A DNA stretch of 64,000 bases, taken from Bacillota bacterium (GTDB lineage: Bacteria; Bacillota; Clostridia; Christensenellales; UMGS416). Each line of letters opens with the position of its first letter. Position 1 is the stretch's first letter. The position numbers and the translations under genes were made by a program. Positions 56,866 to 64,000 of the stretch are shown in pieces. The notes under the pieces were generated by a model that had not been told where the DNA came from, searched no databases, and saw nothing but the letters and a program-made list of their open reading frames with translations. Location of the stretch: positions 62,001 to 126,000 of the forward strand of contig JAEWRW010000059.1 of the NCBI GenBank assembly GCA_023398815.1. Direction: 5' to 3'.

Positions 56866-58217
56866 ATGACCGCCTCCTTCAGACTTATCTTGACTGCATC
56901 GATCAGGGCGGCCTGCGTTTTGTCCTTCTGTTTCAGGGCTTTCATGACCTGTTCATCAATCGTGCCCTTTGCGATGATGTGGTGGATTACCACGGTATCC
57001 TTCTGACCTTGACGCCAGAGCCGGGCGTTTGTCTGTTGGTATAACTCCAATGACCACGTCAGCCCGAACCACACAAGGTAGGAACCGCCAGCCTGCAGGT
57101 TCAGCCCGTGCCCGGCAGAGGCGGGGTGGATTACAGCCACCGGGATATTGCCTTCATTCCATCGCTTTATGGAATCAGCACTATCCAGCCGCTCGGCCGG
57201 GAACCGCTCCAATATCCGCTCAAGGTCGTGCTTGAACCAATAGGCTACAAGAACGGGCGTGCCGTTGGCCGCTTCGATTACGTCCTCCAAGGCATCCAGC
57301 TTGCGGTCGTGAAGGTGGGCAAATCCGCCAATCCCGTCATAGACCGCGCCGTTAGCCATCTGAAGCAGTTTGCCTGACAGGGCGGCGGCGTTGGTGGCGT
57401 CGATTTCCTTGCCTTTGAGAGATAGCACCATTTCGCCTTTCATGGTTTTATAATGGTGCCGTTCATCCGCATCCAACTGGACGGGTATTTCGTTGATTAC
57501 CAGATCGGGCAGCTTCAGGTAGTCGGTGTTTTTCATGCTGATGGTGATGTCGGATATAAGGCGGTATAAGGCTTCCTCGGCGCCGGGCTTCGGTTTGTAG
57601 CTGAAGATGACCTGCTGATTCCGCTTATCCGGCACGAAGTAGGCGTCTCGGAAATGGGATATATACCGCCCGAGCCGCTGGCCCATATCAAGGATGCCAA
57701 TTTCTGCCCATAAGTCCATTAAGCCGTTACTGGAGGGCGTTCCAGTAAGGCCCACCATCCTTTTCACGCCGGGACGAACCTTCCGAAGTGCCCGGAACCG
57801 CTTTGCAGCGTGGGACTTGAAAGACGACAACTCGTCGATGACCACCATGTCGTAATCGAAGGGGATACCGCTTCCGTTTATGAGCCAGTCAACGTTCTCC
57901 CGGTTTATGAGGTAGATCTGCGCTCGCTGCAGGAGTGCCGCTTTCCGTTGGGCTTCGTTTCCGATGGCGACAGTGTATGTAAGGCCAGTAAGGTGATCCC
58001 ACTTGGCGATCTCGGCAGGCCATGTATCTCGGGCCACTCGCAGCGGGGCGATTACCAGCACCTTGCGGATCAGGAAGCTGTCCAGCGTCAGGTCGAAGAT
58101 GGAGGTCAGCGTGATCACGCTTTTCCCGAGCCCCATTTCCAGCAGCACTGCCGCTATTGGGTGGGTAAGGATGAAGTTAGTAGCATACTCCTGATATTCA
58201 TGTGGTTCGTATTTCAT
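56862..58217 (-). CDS. SNF2-family DEAD/DEAH helicase-like ATPase
   Basis: 451 residues from ATG 58217. Motif I AVLLEMGLGKSVITLTSIFD, motif II MVVIDELSSFKSHAAKRF (DELS in place of DEAH), motif III GLTGTPSSNGLMDLWAEIG, motif V HPASAGHGLNLQAGGSYLVW and motif VI QTNARLWRQGQKDTVVIHHI. It is a phage replication or recombination helicase of SNF2 type. The start overlaps the VRR-NUC gene by 20 nt. Confidence 0.94.
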   Translation of the reverse strand: MKYEPHEYQEYATNFILTHPIAAVLLEMGLGKSVITLTSIFDLTLDSFLIRKVLVIAPLRVARDTWPAEIAKWDHLTGLTYTVAIGNEAQRKAALLQRAQIYLINRENVDWLINGSGIPFDYDMVVIDELSSFKSHAAKRFRALRKVRPGVKRMVGLTGTPSSNGLMDLWAEIGILDMGQRLGRYISHFRDAYFVPDKRNQQVIFSYKPKPGAEEALYRLISDITISMKNTDYLKLPDLVINEIPVQLDADERHHYKTMKGEMVLSLKGKEIDATNAAALSGKLLQMANGAVYDGIGGFAHLHDRKLDALEDVIEAANGTPVLVAYWFKHDLERILERFPAERLDSADSIKRWNEGNIPVAVIHPASAGHGLNLQAGGSYLVWFGLTWSLELYQQTNARLWRQGQKDTVVIHHIIAKGTIDEQVMKALKQKDKTQAALIDAVKISLKEAVI

Positions 58218-58479
58218 CCAGAATCCCTCCAATCTGCCCCTCATCGTCAATGACATACACCTTGAATCCCAGGCTCCGGAGCACTCCATGCATTCGTATC
58301 TGTAAAGGCCGGGGTTTCATTCCATGCGACTTGACTTCCGCAAAGGCTATGCGTCCGCCGGGCAGTAGGAGCAGCCTATCCGGTACGCCGTCATTGCCGG
58401 GTGATATTAACTTAAGAGCCAGGCCACCGGCAGTCTTGACTGCCTTGACCAGTTTTTGCTCAGTATCTTTTTCTCTCAT
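58198..58479 (-). CDS. VRR-NUC domain nuclease
   Basis: 93 residues from ATG 58479 (GGAGG upstream). The complete small VRR-NUC fold is present: EQKLVKAVKTAGGLALKLIS, the SPGNDGVPDRLLLLPGG acidic residue, IAFAEVKSHGMKP (E-x-K) and HGVLRSLGFKVYVIDDEGQI. Stand-alone phage VRR-NUC proteins are predicted structure-specific nucleases that work with the neighbouring SNF2 helicase. Confidence 0.92.
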   Translation of the reverse strand: MREKDTEQKLVKAVKTAGGLALKLISPGNDGVPDRLLLLPGGRIAFAEVKSHGMKPRPLQIRMHGVLRSLGFKVYVIDDEGQIGGILDEIRTT

Positions 58480-58591
58480 GAAAACCTCCGTTGTTCTTAA
58501 GTTCCATCGCGCGTGCGTATGAGCGTGAATTGTATGTCTGCGTGCTCCATATGTCTCTTTTTCTTTGCTATTATTTTTATTAATAGTTGTT

Positions 58592-58757
58592 GGAACAATG
58601 GAACACCGGTCGTTGTGCAGCCTGTAAAACAAAGGGGCTGACGCCTGTTCCAATGGGGTGTTCCGAGAGACTGTTTTCGGAACATGGGAACAGGATTTTT
58701 TGTTCCCAACTTCACACATGTTCCAAAGAACGCTCCTTTGGAACAGAGTTGGGAACA
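58592..58757. repeat. Array of ten TGTTCC/GGAACA hexamers in alternating pairs
   Basis: Hexamers start at 58592, 58600, 58646, 58659, 58679, 58687, 58701, 58719, 58740 and 58752. Orientation runs in pairs, minus-minus-plus-plus-minus-minus-plus-plus-minus-minus, so the DNA can form several hairpins. It lies between vapE (3' end overlapped) and VRR-NUC. It may be a replication origin, an operator array or a cleavage/packaging site. Confidence 0.7.
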
Positions 58758-61099
58758 GTCGAGCGGACATATACCCACTGCGGGCCATAGAGTGGAATGC
58801 GCTCCTTTTTCTCCGCGATAGACCAGCCGCCGATCCCCGAAATGATCGCGGAGATCTCGCTGCCGTCCATCCGGCGGAGATTGGCTCGGTCTTTACCAAA
58901 GCACTCGCACCAGATCTCCATGTTGGAAACGGACTCACGCTTCTGAACACCGACGCGGTGGCTCTCGCCGAATTCCGTGCCGTTGACATATGCCCGGCGT
59001 TCATATAAATCCATAGTGTCCCAGTCCTCCGGGAGGAGCATGTCGAGGAAATCACGCACCAGCCCTTCGCGTTCGTCGGATTCCATGGCCTCCCGCTGTT
59101 CATCCTTAGCCAGCCGCTCAAGTCCCATGTCGAGGTACAGCTTTTCACCCGCCTTGACGTATGTGAGCGCCTCCGCCCATATCTGCTGGACTTCATCGTT
59201 TGTGATCTGCCATGACTGCCGTTTTGCGCTTCCGGGTGTTTTTACTGGCCAGAATCGGCGGTTGCCGGTGGTGTCCCGGAGGTATCCCTTCTCGGCGTTG
59301 GTGGTTCCGAAGAACACACACTGCCGCAGGTGCGGTGTGGCCCGGCGCCCGAAGCTGGCCCGGTAGATATCGTTCTGCCGGGAGAGGAAGCTGCGTAGCG
59401 TCTCCAGTTCGGCTTTCTTCAGACCAGCGAGCTCGCCGATCTCCAATATCCAATAGCCCTGCAACTTCTCGGCGGCTGTCTTATCCTTGGTGTCCGAAAG
59501 GTTGAGGCTGTCGGAGAACCATTCGCCGCCCAACTTAGCAATAAGGGTACTCTTGCCTGCTCCCTGCGGCCCGTTAAGTACTAACATGGAGTCGAACTTG
59601 ATGCCGGGTGTCAGGACACGGGCGATTGCCGAGCATAGAGTTTTCCTTGTGACAGACCGCACATAGGCATTGTCGGTGGCGCCGAGGTAGTCGACCAGCA
59701 AGGTGTCCACACGCGGTATGCCGTCCCATTCCGGCAGTGCTTCAATAAACTCCCGTATTGGGTGGTAGGAGCGGTCATCGGCTACCTTCATCACTGCGAT
59801 CTCGTAGTTACGGGCGGAGAAAGCTCCGTAGTGGCTGTCAATGTAGCTGATCAACTGGGCGTCGTCTGCGTCTCTCCAGAACCTTGATGGGTGTAGCCAC
59901 GGCACTTCACCCTTGATCTCCATGCCGTCGGAGAGTTGGTTGAACATGATTCCCTTGAGCTCGGGGTCATTCTCGAGGATCAGCGTGAGGTTGCGCAGGG
60001 TGTTTTTCACCGCACCATTCTTCTCCAAGTCAAGCTGCCTCTGCCAGTCCTCGTCGCTGAACTCCGATTTAGCCTGGGCTTTACGCTCCTCGGCGAATTG
60101 CTCCTTGACGAGCTCATCCTTGACGGCCAGTTCAGTCATCGCCCGAAAGGACGGCAGCTTGCCGGGAGGGGTATCCTCGGATACCTTCTCGTCCAGATCG
60201 CAGCAACGGTGTATACGCACAAGGTCAAAGGCGTTGAGCAGCTTACCGCAGGCGGGGTCGGTGGCGTGATGGCTGTAAGCAAACTTCCCGTCATAAATGA
60301 CCAGACCGGCCGAGGAGTCGGCGGGGACATAGTCGTACCGGCCGTTCATGGCGCTCGGTTCATATACGTCGGAGAGGAACGTCTCGATTGCTTCTTCGAT
60401 GGAATATGCCCGGCAGAAGGCGCCCACGGTTCCTTCCTTGGTTAGCGGGTCGGCCTGACGGGTAATCTGGCGCCGCACAACCTCCGATTGTCGGGAGGAT
60501 ACTGGCCACAGGGAGGTATCGCGCCAGTCGTCGTATTTGGAGAGATACACATCCGGGTCGAGCAGATCGCCGTCTTTCTCCTTAAACACGAACTCGCCGT
60601 CGGACGGCGTGGAGGGCCAGTACATCAGCCGGGATGCCTCATAGGTTGTGTCGTCGAACAGGTCGATGCCGATCTCCTTGGCTACCATGCGGCCGAGCGC
60701 TGGGTATTCGTCCTCGCTGACCTCACGGGAGAGCGGGATGATGAGTCGGAGTCTCGGCGATTCCGGCGTATGTTTGTGTGTGGAGTACGTGCAACATCGC
60801 CAGCCATGGAGCGACTCGATTTGCTCCCATGTGCCGGGCTTGGCGTAGTCCATGTCAAGGGTGAGCAGCGAGCGGCAGAGGACTGAACCGTTTCTACGTT
60901 TGCCTTCCCGTAGGGCGCCTCCGACGAAGCCTCCCACATCCTTGATGGAGTCCTGCCGGGCGCGGCTCATCTTGCGGAACTCTGACACCGTCTCGGTTGT
61001 GCGCTTCGTCGTGCGGACGGTGTTTTTGAAGTCCTCCCAGGCGATGTCCCGGTTTTTCCACTTCTTATCCATGCGGCTGTTTCCGACCGCTATTTTCAT
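58712..61099 (-). CDS. VapE-type primase/helicase (virulence-associated E family)
   Basis: 795 residues. The N-terminal half has a primase-polymerase-like region (LCRSLLTLDMDYAKPGTWEQ; TYSTHKHTPESPRLRLIIPL). The VapE/D5-like ATPase has FDSMLVLNGPQGAGKSTLIA (Walker A), KLQGYWILEIGELAGLKKAE (Walker B) and FFGTTNAEKGYLRDTTGNRR. It should prime and unwind DNA at the phage origin. The TGTTCC array starts inside its last codons. Confidence 0.94.
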   Translation of the reverse strand: MKIAVGNSRMDKKWKNRDIAWEDFKNTVRTTKRTTETVSEFRKMSRARQDSIKDVGGFVGGALREGKRRNGSVLCRSLLTLDMDYAKPGTWEQIESLHGWRCCTYSTHKHTPESPRLRLIIPLSREVSEDEYPALGRMVAKEIGIDLFDDTTYEASRLMYWPSTPSDGEFVFKEKDGDLLDPDVYLSKYDDWRDTSLWPVSSRQSEVVRRQITRQADPLTKEGTVGAFCRAYSIEEAIETFLSDVYEPSAMNGRYDYVPADSSAGLVIYDGKFAYSHHATDPACGKLLNAFDLVRIHRCCDLDEKVSEDTPPGKLPSFRAMTELAVKDELVKEQFAEERKAQAKSEFSDEDWQRQLDLEKNGAVKNTLRNLTLILENDPELKGIMFNQLSDGMEIKGEVPWLHPSRFWRDADDAQLISYIDSHYGAFSARNYEIAVMKVADDRSYHPIREFIEALPEWDGIPRVDTLLVDYLGATDNAYVRSVTRKTLCSAIARVLTPGIKFDSMLVLNGPQGAGKSTLIAKLGGEWFSDSLNLSDTKDKTAAEKLQGYWILEIGELAGLKKAELETLRSFLSRQNDIYRASFGRRATPHLRQCVFFGTTNAEKGYLRDTTGNRRFWPVKTPGSAKRQSWQITNDEVQQIWAEALTYVKAGEKLYLDMGLERLAKDEQREAMESDEREGLVRDFLDMLLPEDWDTMDLYERRAYVNGTEFGESHRVGVQKRESVSNMEIWCECFGKDRANLRRMDGSEISAIISGIGGWSIAEKKERIPLYGPQWVYVRSTVPNSVPKERSLEHV

Positions 61100-61104
61100 A
61101 TCCG

Positions 61105-61515
61105 CTACACCTCCTCCAAGTTTTCCGTAAAGTATCTGATAGGGATGAGGCGGCGCTTTGCTTTATCGATTTCCGCGATCATCCCCGTTGAAAGATGGCT
61201 GCCGAACACCCAGAGCTCGTCGCATTTGCCCAGCCAGACCATACCGAAGAACATGCCAAGCTCCCGTTGTGTCGGATCGCCATCATCCAACACCTGGGGA
61301 TATAGCAGATGGTGCGCGAAGGGTATCGCGCCTTTTTCCACTGCAAACTTCAGGTATCTTTTAGCCTTTTCGGTATTGCACTTGGTATTACCCGCAAAGG
61401 GCGAGCAGATGAACACACAGGGCTTCCAGCCTTTTGCGTATTCCTCCCGCTCCACGTTCGCCAGCGCATCCGCCGCCGTAGGGTCGGGGTAGCCTTCCGC
61501 GTTGAGCCTATTCAT
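61105..61515 (-). CDS. Nucleoside 2-deoxyribosyltransferase-like phage protein (DUF4406/DUF7768 type)
   Basis: 136 residues. KPCVFICSPFAGNTKCNTEK with AKRYLKFAVEKGAIPFAHHL and GKCDELWVFGSHLSTGMIAE is the nucleoside-deoxyribosyltransferase fold with conserved SPF and DELWVFG. Phage versions may bind or change nucleotides, or counter nucleotide-sensing defences. Neither is shown here. It overlaps the membrane-protein gene by 4 nt. Confidence 0.85.
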   Translation of the reverse strand: MNRLNAEGYPDPTAADALANVEREEYAKGWKPCVFICSPFAGNTKCNTEKAKRYLKFAVEKGAIPFAHHLLYPQVLDDGDPTQRELGMFFGMVWLGKCDELWVFGSHLSTGMIAEIDKAKRRLIPIRYFTENLEEV

Positions 61516-61784
61516 TTTGAACCACCGTCGGTAACTGCTGGCGCCGGTACATACGGCTTATCCGTCAACTGTGCCTGGTACCATTCGATTTGTCCTTTGA
61601 GGTACTCATTTTCGGCAGTGAGCACCTCGGCTTTGGAGTTGCTCGCTAAGCCTGCGACCAAACCGAAAACCAGCAGGAACACAAGGCAGTAGATTCCGAT
61701 AAACATCAGGATGTCGGGGAGCGCGGAGGCGACGGCTTTGAAGAACCTCTTCACCGGGTTCGGTTTCTTGTTTTCTGTTTCCAT
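61512..61784 (-). CDS. Small phage membrane protein with coiled-coil tail
   Basis: 90 residues. A basic N-terminus, one long hydrophobic span (ILMFIGIYCLVFLLVFGLVA), then a helical segment (LTAENEYLKGQIEWYQAQLT) and a Pro-rich end. No family was recognised. It sits between the antirepressor and the deoxyribosyltransferase-like gene, with overlapping ends. Confidence 0.7.
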   Translation of the reverse strand: METENKKPNPVKRFFKAVASALPDILMFIGIYCLVFLLVFGLVAGLASNSKAEVLTAENEYLKGQIEWYQAQLTDKPYVPAPAVTDGGSK

Positions 61785-61786
61785 GT

Positions 61787-62581
61787 CTATATCTCCTCAA
61801 ATTCAAGTCCCTGCTCGATGAGCGGGAGGTATCCGTGTGCCTTGAGCGTGTCGTAAATGAAAAGGCGCCCTTTCTGTGTCCAGTAGGTATGAACTTTGCT
61901 ATGCTGCTCGCCGTCCGAGCCGGTATAGTTGTGGGTACGCGTGCAGGTAAATCCATTCTCCGCGTACTTCTGGTACAGAAGCCAAATGGCGCCCTGCTTG
62001 AACTGAATGCCAAGGCTATGCAAATAGTCGTTCATCCACTGGCCGGATTTGCCGTAGTCTTTGGCGATGGTGGTGATGGCGACCGCGTCCTTGCAGGCGA
62101 GGATGACGTCATAGTACCCAGCCTTCGGCCTCATCTCCGCGATCTGCTGGTTCTGGATGCTGACCGTCTCGGTGAGGGCGGTGTTCTTTGCCCGCTCCGC
62201 CTTAACTTCCTGCAGAGCCCGGATCAGAAGGTCTGGATTGGCGAGCACCTCGTCTACGGCGTACAAGCCATACTTACGGATGGAGGGGAGCACCTCGTGG
62301 GTCACCCAGCGCTTGAACTTCTTGGCCTCGGGTTTGTCGGAGCGCAGGATAACATCATAAAGCCCGCTCTCGTTGACAATGTTGGTTTGCTGCTGCCGTC
62401 CAATGTTGTCGGTGATGTAAGCCAGGCTTACGTCATCCTCGTCGAGCCGGTCGGCAATCATTCGGGCGTTGCTTAGTTCCAAAACATCGCATACGTCTTT
62501 GAGCACCCACCACGGTTCACCGTCCTGCTGGACGGTTCGGACGTCTCTGCCCTCGTACTTGAAAACTGTTAGGTTGTTCAT
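61787..62581 (-). CDS. Phage antirepressor (Bro-N / KilAC type)
   Basis: 264 residues from ATG 62581 (GGGAGG upstream). The Bro-N domain contains LTVFKYEGRDVRTVQQDGEP, WWVLKDVCDVLELSNARMIA and WVTHEVLPSIRKYGLYA. The C-terminal KilAC-like domain contains TTIAKDYGKSGQWMNDYLHS and QFKQGAIWLLYQKYAENGF. It probably binds and inactivates the CI-like repressor or DNA. The conserved YPHxP frame lies in its leader. Confidence 0.94.
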   Translation of the reverse strand: MNNLTVFKYEGRDVRTVQQDGEPWWVLKDVCDVLELSNARMIADRLDEDDVSLAYITDNIGRQQQTNIVNESGLYDVILRSDKPEAKKFKRWVTHEVLPSIRKYGLYAVDEVLANPDLLIRALQEVKAERAKNTALTETVSIQNQQIAEMRPKAGYYDVILACKDAVAITTIAKDYGKSGQWMNDYLHSLGIQFKQGAIWLLYQKYAENGFTCTRTHNYTGSDGEQHSKVHTYWTQKGRLFIYDTLKAHGYLPLIEQGLEFEEI

Positions 62582-62672
62582 GGCGAACCTCCCGTAATGT
62601 ATTTGAGGGATGGCCCTCAATGAACAGCCATGGGAACGGGGGCATGTGAGGATAATCTTTTAATTTTTTCAT
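62517..62672 (-). CDS. Candidate short coupled ORF (MKKLKDYPHMPPFPWLFIEG leader), copy 2 of the conserved element
   Basis: 51-residue frame whose ATG (62672) overlaps the DNA polymerase stop as ATGA. The first 20 residues contain the YPHMPPFPWLFIEG stretch shared with the 34.2-kb element, with most differences synonymous. The frame runs on out of frame over the antirepressor start and stops at 62517. It may be a leader peptide that couples translation of the antirepressor, or a short protein whose tail is not conserved. Confidence 0.4.
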   Translation of the reverse strand: MKKLKDYPHMPPFPWLFIEGHPSNTLREVRHEQPNSFQVRGQRRPNRPAGR

Positions 62673-64000
62673 TCTTTTTTATAGAACTGGCACTCGAAGC
62701 CGTCGGCGCGGAGCACGAGTCCCTTTGCCCACGGCGGGGTGCGACTCATTTGCTCGCAGACCACTTGCAGCGACGTGCGCGGATCGGCCTCAATGACGAT
62801 CTCGTCGTGGACGTGCAGCACGATATCGCAACACTGGAAGGTCTGCATGGCGTAGCAAAGGATGTCGCGGCTGATGGCCTGCACGATGTTTTCCACGAAC
62901 TTCGGGCCATAGGACTCGATGCGCTCCCACTTTTTCGTGGCGCCCACGCCTTCGTATGTAACCGATTCGCTGCCGAAACGATTCTCCCCGATACGGGGTT
63001 TGACGTAGGCCAGCCGCCTGTCGGACGGTAGCGTTATAAAAAGGAACCCGCTGCGGTACTCGAACTGGATACCGTGTGACTGCTCCGTGGTTTTCTCACG
63101 CACGGCCTTCATCGCAGCGCGATCAATATCCCACCAGAGCCGGGTGATGTTGGGATTTGCTGTACGCCACGCCGTGACCAGCGGTTGAAGCTCTTCTTCG
63201 GTCAGACCCATATCGAGGGCACCCATCGCCTTGAGAGCGCCGACCGATCCGCCGTAGCCGAGGGCCAGTTCCGCGATCTTGCCTTTCTGCCGGAGCGGGC
63301 TGCCCTTGGTGATCTCTTCAATTGGAACGCGGAACATCTGACTGGCCGACGCTTCATAAATGCGGCCGTGACTGGCAAACACCTCGTTTCGCCATGTCTC
63401 CCCGGCGAGCCAGGCTATGACGCGGGCCTCGATTGCGGAGAAGTCTGCCACAATGAACTTGGTGCCGGGTTTCGGCACGAATGCGGTACGGATAAGCTCT
63501 GATAGGACGGCCGGGGTGGAATCGTATAGTGCGTCTATGGTATCGAAGTCCCCGGACTTCACAATGCGCCGAGCCTGCGCCAAGTCGGGCAAATGGTTCT
63601 GAGGGAGGTTTTGGACTTGGATCAACCTACCCGCGAACCGGCCGGTTCTGTTGGCGCCGTAAAACTGCAGAAGCCCTCTGGCTCTGCCGTCCGAGCAAAC
63701 GACGTCGGCCATAGCCGTGTATTTCTTCACGCTGCTCTTCGCGAGGTCTTGCCGCAGTGCCAGCACCTCTCCGAGGCTCTCCGGCGCTGTCTTCAGTAGT
63801 TCCTTGACCACTGCTTTGCCCAGTGTGTCGGTCTCCAGCCCGTTTACGGCGAGCCACGCCTTCATTTGGGCGATGGAGTTGGGATTATCCAGATCGGTGA
63901 TCTCCCGCATGGCCTTAGTGAGTGCGGCCCGTGACCGTCTGTCGCAGCGGATCGCCTGACCCACCAAGTCCATATCCAGCCGGATACCTCGGTCGTTAAT
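62669..64000 (-). CDS. Family A DNA polymerase, C-terminal part (5' end outside window)
   Basis: 444 residues are visible and the frame is open to the window edge (INDRGIRLDMDLVGQAI is typical of PolA-like proteins ahead of the palm). Motif A is VADFSAIEARVIAWLAGE, the fingers/O-helix region lies at KGSPLRQKGKIAELALGYGG, and motif C is LHVHDEIVIEADPRT. This phage-type enzyme replicates phage DNA. It starts the visible early region. The next gene begins at its stop codon. Confidence 0.95.
   Translation of the reverse strand: MNDRGIRLDMDLVGQAIRCDRRSRAALTKAMREITDLDNPNSIAQMKAWLAVNGLETDTLGKAVVKELLKTAPESLGEVLALRQDLAKSSVKKYTAMADVVCSDGRARGLLQFYGANRTGRFAGRLIQVQNLPQNHLPDLAQARRIVKSGDFDTIDALYDSTPAVLSELIRTAFVPKPGTKFIVADFSAIEARVIAWLAGETWRNEVFASHGRIYEASASQMFRVPIEEITKGSPLRQKGKIAELALGYGGSVGALKAMGALDMGLTEEELQPLVTAWRTANPNITRLWWDIDRAAMKAVREKTTEQSHGIQFEYRSGFLFITLPSDRRLAYVKPRIGENRFGSESVTYEGVGATKKWERIESYGPKFVENIVQAISRDILCYAMQTFQCCDIVLHVHDEIVIEADPRTSLQVVCEQMSRTPPWAKGLVLRADGFECQFYKKE

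Noticed and set aside
58561..58790. Possible CRISPR array formed by the TGTTCC repeats
   Set aside because: Repeat units are only 6 bp, spacing is irregular, orientation alternates and no cas genes are near.

Overview
The window is a chromosomal segment of a high-GC member of the Clostridia (Firmicutes). Reasons: strong AGGAGG-type ribosome binding sites, TTGACA/TATAAT-type promoters, a gut/soil-type sugar gene set, and a typical Firmicutes siphophage with HK97-type head genes and large serine integrases. The genus cannot be named from the sequence. No rRNA, tRNA or CRISPR array was recognised.

Host part (1 to about 24.6 kb, GC-rich). It opens with the end of an FtsX-type ABC permease. Next come a phospholipase-C-like protein, a rubrerythrin/VIT1 membrane protein split by an in-frame TAG, an N-truncated DUF6273/FN3 protein, a HAD phosphatase and an APH-fold kinase. 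A carbohydrate block follows: a GH3 beta-glycosidase with PA14 insert, a VOC protein, a GH4 glycosidase, a Gfo/Idh/MocA oxidoreductase and a LacI regulator. Palindromic operators lie in front of the last two genes. After about 950 bp of hairpin-rich non-coding DNA come an acyl-CoA ligase, a GNAT-Rnk fusion, a CHASE4-EAL gene remnant, a poly-HAMP chemoreceptor, a two-P-loop ATPase and a TetR/membrane-protein operon.

Accessory cassette (about 24.7 to 30.6 kb, AT-richer). A small acidic protein and an XRE regulator face a tightly overlapping five-gene operon. The operon encodes a serine recombinase with a non-standard C-terminus, two free-standing proteins homologous to that C-terminus, a ParB-like protein and a DUF6551/ParB-like protein. 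This is the best candidate here for an undescribed system.

Prophage (about 30.6 kb to the right edge, nearly all minus strand, so it reads right to left). From right to left: family A DNA polymerase (cut by the window end), antirepressor, small membrane protein, nucleoside-deoxyribosyltransferase-like protein, VapE primase/helicase, VRR-NUC nuclease, SNF2 helicase, ArpU-like regulator, HNH nuclease, small terminase, ParB-methyltransferase, three small proteins, large terminase, portal, ClpP-like protease, capsid, head-tail genes, tail tube, frameshifted tail chaperone, tape measure, tail tip genes, an FN3 fibre protein, holin, amidase, HTH/zinc protein, SHOCT-like protein and two tandem serine integrases. 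Two cargo (moron) loci with their own promoters interrupt the late operon: a plus-strand Abi/HEPN-like gene at 43.3 kb, and a hypoxanthine-DNA-glycosylase-like gene plus partner at 50.0 to 50.9 kb. Signals beyond the genes include a classic A_AAA_AAC frameshift site, ten alternating TGTTCC/GGAACA hexamers after vapE, and two copies of a hidden short reading frame encoding YPHxPxxPWLFIEG in front of phage regulatory genes.
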